This document shows positions 56,514-64,000 of a DNA stretch of 64,000 bases, one piece after another. The notes beneath the pieces are model-generated. The model was not told the DNA's origin. It saw only the letters and a list, made by a program, of their open reading frames with translations, and ran no database searches. Made by a program: the position numbers and the translations under genes. The stretch is from Albugo candida (lineage: Eukaryota; Oomycota; Peronosporomycetes; Albuginales). Every line of letters starts with the position of its first letter. The first letter of the stretch is position 1. Location of the stretch: the NCBI GenBank assembly GCA_040437565.1, contig JBDOQK010000010.1, positions 496,001-560,000 of the forward strand, written 5' to 3'.

Positions 56514-57000
56514 CTACGCGCAAAGCATTGTGTGTAGGCATTTGAGTATGTCACCATTGGCTTCGCGTAGCTTGCGCTCCGCTTGTTGAGTAGTAATTTC
56601 CATTTCGCGGGAAATGAAGACGATATCATCTTTTTTTACTTTTACGGCTTCGAGCTCGGCCTCCCTAGAATCGTTTCGCTCCGAATGAATGATGACACAT
56701 ATCTCAAGCATTTGTCACGTACCGTTTTCGATCTGCCTCTTTGTCAGCTTCTTCCTGCTTTTGTAAATCCATGAAAGCCTCCTTCATTTTGTTTTCATCT
56801 AGTTGCTTATCTTCGATTACATCCGTTAACTTTTCCAGCGCATTCGAAGCTTCAGCCTCACTTTTGGTTGTTGTTTCTTGCAGTTTGTGCTCAGATTCCC
56901 CATCGTCAGATGCACAACATTTCTCATTTCTGTGAGTGTGATGCGAATGGGTATGATGTGATTCAGCGGAATCGGATCCGGTGGCTGCCTTTGTGTTCAT
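56514..57000 (-). CDS. HYPK: HYPK homologue (NatA regulator, UBA-like)
   Basis: Two exons in phase (57000-56723 and 56664-56514, 58-nt intron) give 142 residues. The start is ATG at 56998-57000 (MNTKAATGSDSAESHHTHSH). A His-rich stretch is followed by a helix (ALEKLTDVIEDKQLDENKMK) and the C-terminal UBA-like domain ELEAVKVKKDDIVFISREME then ITTQQAERKLREANGDI. These match human HYPK (KVTIKKEDLELIMTEMEIS; AAAERSLREHMGNVVEAL). HYPK is a chaperone-like protein that binds and inhibits or stabilises the NatA N-terminal acetyltransferase at the ribosome. The 3' end also appears at 54879-54964 through the contig overlap. NAA20 of NatB lies ~17 kb away. Confidence 0.85.
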
Positions 57001-57049
57001 TATTCGCCTTTTTTCAAGTACCTTTGCCACATTAATTTAGCGTCTTCAA

Positions 57050-57076
57050 CCTCTTGACCTCTTGACCTCTTGCCTA
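57050..57076. repeat. Short tandem repeat, cctcttgac x~2.6
   Basis: About two and a half copies of a 9-bp unit (cctcttga) upstream of the HYPK start. It lies between HYPK and the divergent Ig/WD/IQ gene. It is too small to interpret. Confidence 0.6.
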
Positions 57077-57225
57077 TGTCTACATCGCTTAGTTGAAGCA
57101 TTTGGTGCTTCGTTTTGTACCAAGTGGCGTGCTCATTGTCGACTCCCTATTTTGCGCACTTGAAATCTACCATTTAAGCGTGAATTTGTATATAATTATC
57201 GTTGAGGCTACTCGTAATTATCATC

Positions 57226-59425
57226 ATGAAGGACGACCTTCCCGACGTCGCTTCACCGAATCATTTTCATCAGGCTGAGGCCCCAAAGCAAGATCTCCGA
57301 GGTTGACTGAATGCATAATACGCACACTGCGCTTCTCATTCGAAAATGTAGTCGTACTACAAATCTTACTCTGTTCGTTGGACTCAATAGGTGGACAGAG
57401 AGAACAACTATTTGCTCAGGGTAAGAATCGTGCATTCTCCTAGCCGAACCTCATATAAAATCTTTGCTACGAAGTGAACCGGGATATCGCGCTATTTTCC
57501 CGGGTACTCTCGTTCTTGCAAGTGGAGCAATTACTGATCTGGGCTTCTTCATTCAGGATTATCTCCCAGTAATCATCAAAGTGTTAGGACGAACACTTGG
57601 TCAACATGGCTTTGCGGAATCCTCTCGTGGCCTTTGTGACTTTGTCAAGCTTCTTGGAGATGTTGGCAGTAACCAAACAGATCCAGGTATCTTGCAAGAA
57701 CTAATTGCTTTACGCAAAGTGTTGACACCCACCGGAAAATGGGTTGCAAATGATCGCGAGTTGGAAGATAAGAAAGAGCACACTAGGAAAGAGGAATTAC
57801 CGGACCATTTATTTGAAACAGTAGAAGATAATATACGAAATGAACTCACACAAGACACGCATGTCAATTCGGATAAGGCGGCAGCCCAGAACGTAACTCC
57901 CGTGATCGTGTCATCACCACCACGGAAGCTAGTTGTGTCCAAAGGAGATCGAGTGAGGCTTGAGGTTCGGGCGAAACATACAAGGTCTTGCCAATGGTTT
58001 TGCAATGGAAAGGTGGTGTGTCAGGACTTGAGGGAGAAGGCGATGCGGCGACAACCAAACGCTCTGATTATTCCTTCGTTCGGCAAGCATCTGATCGGTG
58101 ATTACACTTGTCGCTGCAGCAACGGTAAAAGCTACAGCGAAACAACATCTTGCCATGTAACATTGGCAAAATTTCATGCAACACAAGTAGCGACTCTCAA
58201 TTTAAGTGGACAGCCGCATTGCGATCTGATGATGGTCTCCCTGTACCCGTCTCGTGGTGCCAATTGTGTTCCTATCAAAGCAATAGCTCTCTGTCTACGT
58301 GGCTCACTTTGCTTTTATGAGCAGAATGATTTTTCAAAATTACATTGGCTCACCGTTAACGAACACTCAAAAGTCGATACGATCGAAAGGCTGCGATGCA
58401 TTTCACTGGATGAGAATTCGAATCTCATGATACTCGCAAAAAGCTCTGAAATCATTCTCACCTCACTTGAGCTTCTCCGACCAAACAGCTGCCACTCAGA
58501 AAAAGATATCTCGGAAGAAGATCGATCCTCTTCGACAGTATGCGTGAATGTTTTGAGACATGTTGCTCTCAGGCCTTCCTGCCCAGAGAGTTCCAGCAAT
58601 GATCTACGCACAAATTCCATCCAATTCGTGCAATTTATTGCCCGAGGAAATTTTATCCTTGTTTCGGACATGTATGGCACGATCTTGATTTATTCTGTCG
58701 ACAAGATCTTGAAATCCATAGAAACTGCATGTATCCATCAAATCCATTTTTCTAATCAGAAAGTGTGTGGTTTGCATGGAAGTGCACACGCACCATTATT
58801 CACAGTTTGTTTCGATGGTACGAACCAAGTCAAGGTGTTTGAGATACGTAAACGAAGGAATTTCTCGGATATCAATCCGAATCAATACTCTTTGATGCTT
58901 TGCCAAAAAATTCAGCTTAAGCTGAACGCGACTTCTGCTTTTCTGGATGACTACGGTTTCCACATTGCAGTGGAAGAATACAGCTGCCTCAAATCATGGC
59001 TATCCATCCACAGTCTTCGCAAACGACCAATGCAAGGTTCATCAGCCATATGCGGTAGCCGAAAGAGGATTTTTGCTCATGACGGTAGAATCTCAACAAT
59101 AAAATGGCTGACGCAGTGGAGCGGATGGGTCGATTTGCTGGTATCTGCCGGATGCTCGGACGGATATGTTAGATTCTGGGATTTTGAACGGAATACGTGT
59201 TTGTATCAATTCAATCTTCACGAGCGAGGAATTTCAAGGTTTCAAGTTCGAACTGATGGACTGTTTTATTGTTTGCTATACAAAGAAAATCAGGTGACAT
59301 TGATTCGGCTAAAAGCTTGGAAAAAGTTGCACAAAACGCGGTTGAGGCAAAAGTACGACACAGCTGCGAAAACGATTCATCAAGTATGGAAAGGATTTTG
59401 CGTAAGACGGCAGATTCGACCATGA
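57226..59425 (+). CDS. Ig-like / WD40-like / IQ-motif protein
   Basis: Three exons in phase give 698 residues: 57226-57301, 57352-57390 and 57444-59425. The first ~140 residues are helical (DYLPVIIKVLGRTLGQHGFA, ILQELIALRKVLTPTGKW). Residues ~180-270 look like an Ig-fold module: VVSKGDRVRLEVRA, then CQWFCNGKVVCQDL and LIGDYTCRCSNGK, with W, paired Cys and the D-Y-x-C motif. The next ~380 residues contain WD40-type blades, the clearest being LLVSAGCSDGYVRFWDFERN. An IQ motif (TIHQVWKGFCVRRQIR) that could bind calmodulin ends the protein. Intracellular Ig plus WD plus IQ is unusual. No known family is recognised. It is divergent from HYPK by 225 bp. Confidence 0.7.
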
Positions 59426-60576
59426 AAGGAGATATTTCTACTTTAAATACCCATCATTTCAGGTAATCTAAGACATAGACACAATGGAGGTTGAGGCAAT
59501 CAACAGCGCTTTTCAAAACTTTATAACTCTTTGAATACTCGACACATTGCCGCGGCTTTTCGATCTTGGTATATCAAAAACACCCCTCTCATAAGCCTCA
59601 AAAACGATGGCCTTATCGAAATTTGCATTGATTACCGAAGACAGCGATGCCCCTAACACGGCCTCGAAAGTCTAATCACCTTCAAATGAACGGTAGGTGA
59701 AAACGCGAAAGCACCTTCAACGACGATCTTATACTGGTATTTACAGACTTTGATATCGCTACTAGACTTCCTATGCTTTGTGCTCTCATGGTTGTGATTT
59801 CCCTTGACGGGCGAGATATATGTACTGGGAGTTCCGTGACAGTGTATTACCTGCATCGTTGAACCACTAGTACACTCCATTGCACCAAACTGGTGATAAC
59901 AACTTTGGTAACGGAATCATGATGTATGATAATTATCGTTCCCACTTGAAGCATCTTTTTCTAGAATGGAAAGGTCTGTTTTACAAGACCATGCAACAAG
60001 CACTCGGACACTACCTTCACAACTCACACATATTAAGGCATTAAGGTCGTTACTTTGCCAGGTTTTGGGATAGTCCAGTCCAATAAATTCGGCAAGACAT
60101 CTTGTGAACACCGCATACCATCAGAAGCCTGCGCACAAGGTATGGAATAATATCTTGTGACATTCGTAGGTCTGACGCGACACTAATGCTAGAACATTTC
60201 GCATATGGTAATAATGTATTAGTGATTCTGAATGAGGTCGCTGTACAACACGGCTTTGTAGTTGCTTTTTTTCCAATTCTGATACTTAAGCGTTTTTATC
60301 AAAAAAGAAGCGCTTCTTGTGCTACCATTGATAGCTTGATCATTTTACGAAATTAGGTGTGGTCTTTGATACATTGGGCAGGTTGGGCGTGAAGAAGCAC
60401 AGCTTTTATTCACTTTTTGCTACAAGGCAATATGCTCTCAAGCATAACCGGAGGTTCTTTTGGACTCAGTGTTGAGTTTGCTTGCTCTCAAAGACAATCC
60501 ATTCAAAAAGTCAATGTCAAGAATCCGTTAAACTCGACCATCACGCTGTACTGGCCAGGGATCTTTTCCAGATAGC
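59426..60576. other. Region without secure gene
   Basis: About 1.15 kb. Minus-strand frames at 59653-59880 (ATG-initiated, reading VCKYQYKIVVEGAFAFSPTV) and 59917-60111 are open but short, and I could not link them into one convincing gene. No repeat or RNA gene is recognised. Confidence 0.35.
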
Positions 60577-61064
60577 ATGGTGAATAATAAAAATGACGAA
60601 GCCCGATTACAGAAGCCCATTGTTAGCTTCACGGATGTGTCGCTAGAATGGGCAGCCTGCACTTGTTTGTGTCCTTTTATGATCTGATCAGTGCTATTGT
60701 TCCGTCCTGTATTTTCATGACATGAGAAGATTCTCTCGTATAATTATTATTTTAGAAATCTCTCAAAAGAGTGGAGCCACAATATTCGAGTCGGTATTGA
60801 TGGAACGAGGTCGTTTATTGCCTGGCTGGTGCTTTTTTCGGATAGTGATGATCTTACAGATCCGTTCGACCAAGTGAGGTATCATTTCACAATTACATCA
60901 ATGACTTTCCTTGACCAGCAAACAAGTATGCCGTCGTAATTCTCAATCATAAGATGCGAATTCTGAATACATTAATACTAAAACGTAATACAGAGCTTCA
61001 CGAGAATTCTACTCACCATGGCGTCGCGAACCCCCCTATCTTTGGTTATTTTTGGAAGAAGTGA
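60577..61064 (+). CDS. Possible three-exon small protein (115 residues)
   Basis: ATG at 60577. Exons 60577-60668, 60756-60873 and 60927-61064 join in phase over 87-nt and 53-nt GT-AG introns. The product begins MVNNKNDEARLQKPIVSFTD. The middle reads WSHNIRVGIDGTRSFIAWLV, and the protein ends HHGVANPPIFGYFWKK. A hydrophobic patch (SFIAWLVLF) is present but there is no clear signal peptide. No family is recognised. Consistent splice phases favour a real gene; lack of homology keeps the confidence low. Confidence 0.4.
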
Positions 61065-61093
61065 TCCGTCTTTATCTACGTTGGGTTACAACA

Positions 61094-61405
61094 CTACGTC
61101 GCTGGTGTGATGTCTTTTTTTGGTAGAGTGTTGTTCAAAATCTCCTCTTCATATTTCTCGTTACCGAGTTCTTCACCCATCACCATACACCTAATCTGCT
61201 TTTGAAGCCACCATGGGCTGCTGTAGTTGAATGTTGTGAGAATTGGGCTAGAGACAGGATTTGAATGGAATCGTATCGCCACTTCACGTTTGGTGAGAGA
61301 ATAGTTGACTTCATACACTGAGTGATAAATATCACAACTTTGACAGCGGACATTTGCGTGCATTCTACCCATCAGAAGTTGCTGGAGGCGAAGGTGATCC
61401 TTCAC
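61094..61405 (-). CDS. Hypothetical 3' exon of an unresolved gene
   Basis: An open frame of about 104 codons preceded by a good acceptor (ttttcag at about 61406-61412). It includes MGRMHANVRCQSCDIYHSVY and SPWWLQKQIRCMVMGEELGN. The composition looks protein-like, with a possible CxxC zinc site, but I could not find a 5' exon in phase. It is convergent with the small gene on the plus strand. Family unknown. Confidence 0.3.
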   Translation of the reverse strand: MKDHLRLQQLLMGRMHANVRCQSCDIYHSVYEVNYSLTKREVAIRFHSNPVSSPILTTFNYSSPWWLQKQIRCMVMGEELGNEKYEEEILNNTLPKKDITPAT

Positions 61406-62278
61406 GCCGACTGAAAATCATCGAGACTCAACATGTGCTGTACGCGACACCAGGCGAGCATACCACATAATCATATGTATTCCAGTCATCTGCTACTGCT
61501 AAAGGCGACATGCAGCAAATGAAGCATTATCTTCACCCAGTCATGATACATCAAGCCCGCTGGTGATCGACCAAGGGAGAGAACAGTGTGCGCAGGCTGT
61601 AAAATGCCTTGCAAGACGCATCAGGGAAAAGCGCTGACTTTGATGTAGCCGATTTGTACGTACGTTTAGGTCTAAACTATGGTGCGAGACCCAATACCGA
61701 CTAGATGTGCTTCTTTTGTTTTCCTCAGTTACTACACTTGCTTGCTTCGAACCCATATCAGATAAAGCAAGCTTCGCTTTGGGAAAAATTGTGCTGGTCG
61801 AGAAATGCGTGATTTTTACTTGAATGGCTTCAACAACCTCCATTGTACATGCATACATAGTTCTATATAGTTGGAGAACTGGATTAGCCAATCAGATAGG
61901 TGAACCAGGATTCTTTAATTGAAAATCTCCCTTTTCATTTTTTATTAAGGCTCCGCCAACAAATATCTTCCTCTGCTTCCTCCTGCCGGCGTTACAACTG
62001 GTAGCACTTGTTGGTCCCATGAATCAAATGTCGTTGGTCGTCCGGAAGGAGTTTTTCTTACGCGCTGTTTAGCGTCAACGCATTGGGAAAGCCGTTCGCC
62101 GAGTGTTTGTCGTTTGCTCCGGCTCTATTTGGTTGATTTTTTTTTGTTTTTGTTGGGTTATCATGACTTCATTGAGCCCCCAAGGACTTCTCAATTTACC
62201 GGATACTAAGTAACCCGCTAATTTAGTAAAAAAAACCTCGAAAAAACAACTTTTTTCAACTCTTTCCTCTCGAAAACA
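61406..62278. other. Region upstream of LINE remnant, no secure gene
   Basis: A minus-strand frame at 61541-61891 lacks an ATG at its 5' end and has no domain. From about 61,920 the sequence becomes pyrimidine-rich with T and A runs, and may be the 5' untranslated part of the LINE-like element. Confidence 0.35.
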
Positions 62279-63420
62279 ATGGTTCAAGTCGACATATCGA
62301 GACAACCCAGGGTGCTAGCGTCCACTTGTAGTGACGTGGCAACCCTCATGAGTCATCTTGTTTTGGGTGATTGCATGTTTGTAGATGAGTCATCACCCCT
62401 GTGTGATGACGTGGAAAGTACCCCCACCCCCAGTGTGACGGTACAGGGTAATACATGTACTACCGGTGTCGGATGTGGTAGCGGTCGTACATGCGGTACT
62501 GTCGTTGCCTCGTCACAGGGTGACCAAAAGGCAACTGCAACTGTGGACGACACTAACAGTCCTACTCTTGCTGACCTTATCAAGTCACAGGAGTCCTTGC
62601 GTAAGGACCAGGCNNNNNNNNNNNNNNNNNNNNNNNNNNNNNNNNNNNNNNNNNNNNNNNNNNNNNNNNNNNNNNNNNNNNNNNNNNNNNNNNNNNNNNN
62701 NNNNNNNNNNNNNTCACGGGAGAGATCGGACGCACTGGATTCAGAACGAGTTCGAACTTTTATGGCTACATCACGGCATCTTCGAAAACGTGTATTACCA
62801 ATTTTCGAGGATTTACAGTTTCGTCTAGCCTTCCGAATGCTGCCAGTTCGATCTCGTTTCTGGTTCCTGAAGGATTTTCTGCCCGACTCATATTGTGCAC
62901 GCAGCCTTCGTCTGGGGCAGTGGAATCCGATCAACATCTCTTTTTAGATTGCGATCACACGGCACAGTTATGGAGGGAGTTACTCCCTAGTTGGAATCAG
63001 TTTTTCTCCTCTCGACCACGTTGGACGCATATTGAATGTGCAATCGTATCAACACTACGGTCGGATTGGAAAGACTATTTCGACATTATCTCCGATTTAT
63101 GGCTTGCATTGCAAGCGGTGACAATGCACTTCGTATGGACAGATCGGAATCGTCTTTTGTTCGATCAGCGATCAGCGATCAGCAACTCCGACAGTTCCAG
63201 CACTTTCCGTCATTTACACCACGTTTAGTGCGCACGTTCGGTACTTTCGAAGACAATGTTACGATCAAGACGAACGCAGTCGCCTTGCAAAGGTGCTGGA
63301 TCAACTCGTAAAGCAAGGATCATTTGGTGGATTTTTCAGAAGTCGAAGATCATTACTGCGGGTACGGCACAGGCGAGTGGAAAGGCAAGTGCAACTCGGG
63401 TCCTAGTCCTAGTTGGATGG
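62279..63420 (+). mobile_element. LINE (non-LTR retrotransposon) remnant split by a gap
   Basis: Before the gap, an ATG-initiated frame (62279, MVQVDISRQPRVLASTCSDV) is Thr/Ser/Cys-rich and ends LADLIKSQESLRKDQ. It may be the start of the element's first protein, though that link is inferred. After the gap, the C-terminal part of a reverse-transcriptase polyprotein is recognisable. It has FRLAFRMLPVRSRFWFLKDF, then in another frame ESDQHLFLDCDHTAQLWREL. The C...ESDQHLFLDC...LW pattern is the zf-RVT finger that ends many LINE ORF2 proteins. A frame change near 62,895 shows decay or a sequencing error. The RT and endonuclease domains are missing, either lost in the gap or deleted. Confidence 0.65.
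62614..62713. other. Assembly gap (100 N), no duplicated flank
   Basis: No overlap between the flanks. Because the two sides match opposite ends of a LINE, the real missing length may be several kilobases. Confidence 0.85.
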
Positions 63421-63661
63421 CATTGTTCAGCATAGTGTGGCGCACACCACTTTGCACAGCACGGTACTTTTGGACCATACTACAATACACGGTAGTTTTG
63501 GACCAGTTTTTCACAACTTTTTACAACTTTCAACATTTATCCGTTACACGATGGATACAATCTCGTACTGTAGTGGTGAACGCTACCGCACTGCAGGACT
63601 AGCAACGAGGAACATATTGTCATCTCTCACAGGTATTTCACGAAACGTTTTTTATATGTAT

Positions 63662-63739
63662 ATATGTTATTTAAGATAGCCTAGGCAACTAGAGAAGTCA
63701 GTTTAGTCTAATTCTAGTAATATAGACACCTTCAACTGA
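63662..63739. repeat. Dispersed ~77-bp repeat, copy 2
   Basis: Matches 14407-14483 (tgttatttaagatagcctag ... atatagacaccttcaactga). It is followed directly by a tandem repeat, unlike copy 1, so only these ~77 bp are shared. Confidence 0.75.
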
Positions 63740-63955
63740 TATCCCGACAGCTTTTTTTTATTACATTTTTATTTTTCGTATTAAATTACATCATGCCTAC
63801 TTTTATTATTACTCCCACAACTTTTTTGGGACAATAATTAATGGGTATTGATATCCCGACAACTTCTTTTTAAATAACATTTATTTTTAATTTAGATTAC
63901 GTCATGCCTACTTGAATTATTACTCCCAAACTTCTCTGAAAAATAAGTAAGTTCA
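63738..63955. repeat. Two-copy tandem repeat, ~112-bp period
   Basis: Unit 1 spans 63738-63849 and unit 2 spans 63850 to about 63955. Both begin gatatcccgaca and share an A/T-rich core ending catgcctact, attattactccca. They differ by several substitutions and small indels, so the duplication is not recent. No coding potential. Confidence 0.75.
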
Positions 63956-64000
63956 CATTTATAACTAGTAGAAGTCATTTACGTCTAAGGCTAATCTGGT

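Noticed and set aside
53430-56599. Tandem pair of PDZ-protein genes
   Set aside because: The copies match and abut a 100-N gap, as in the other false duplications; the second copy is only truncated by the gap.
1-64000. CRISPR arrays, bacterial operons, rRNA genes
   Set aside because: No regularly spaced repeats, no Shine-Dalgarno-led operons and no rRNA-like sequence; introns and gene families are eukaryotic.

Overview
The window reads as nuclear DNA of an oomycete. A compact obligate biotroph such as Albugo (white blister rust) is the best fit. Reasons: two START-FYVE proteins of the kind that is abundant in oomycetes, genes packed with gaps often under 1 kb, mostly intron-poor genes with GT-AG introns of about 45-90 nt, and an AT-leaning composition. 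The genus is inferred from these traits; no marker gene proves it.

Layout, left to right: the 5' 9 kb of an intronless VPS13-like lipid-transfer gene (1-9079, minus); a TXNDC9-like gene; a decayed DDE DNA transposon with 16-bp terminal inverted repeats (11.5-14.4 kb); a weak zinc-ribbon candidate; a divergent pair of an RluA-type pseudouridine synthase carrying an inserted HMG box and a UBAC2-like rhomboid/UBA protein; an AGC kinase with a DEP domain; a small Cys-rich protein; two divergent START-FYVE genes; a Tat-SF1/CUS2-like U2 snRNP factor; a pepsin-like protein without catalytic motifs; an ATG1/ULK kinase; NAA20; a B-box/SAM protein; a coiled-coil protein; panB; a Tctex1-like fragment; a ZRSR2-like splicing factor; a 1318-residue fusion of a permuted papain-like domain, two cyclic-nucleotide-binding domains and a mitochondrial carrier; CCDC22; a PDZ protein; HYPK; an Ig-like/WD40/IQ protein; and a repeat-rich right end with a LINE remnant and tandem repeats.

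Themes: RNA processing (ZRSR2, Tat-SF1, pseudouridine synthase), membrane traffic and lipid handling (VPS13, UBAC2, START-FYVE, CCDC22, ATG1), and N-terminal acetylation (NAA20 of NatB, HYPK of NatA). The most novel architecture is the protease-like/cNMP/carrier fusion at 46141-50149.

Caution on the assembly: there are ten 100-N gaps, and at eight of them the sequence before the gap is repeated after it (34 to 1535 bp). These look like unmerged contig ends, not real duplications. About 4.5 kb of sequence is therefore redundant, and several genes have to be read across one copy only. All intron calls are my own splice-phase reconstructions, without transcript data.
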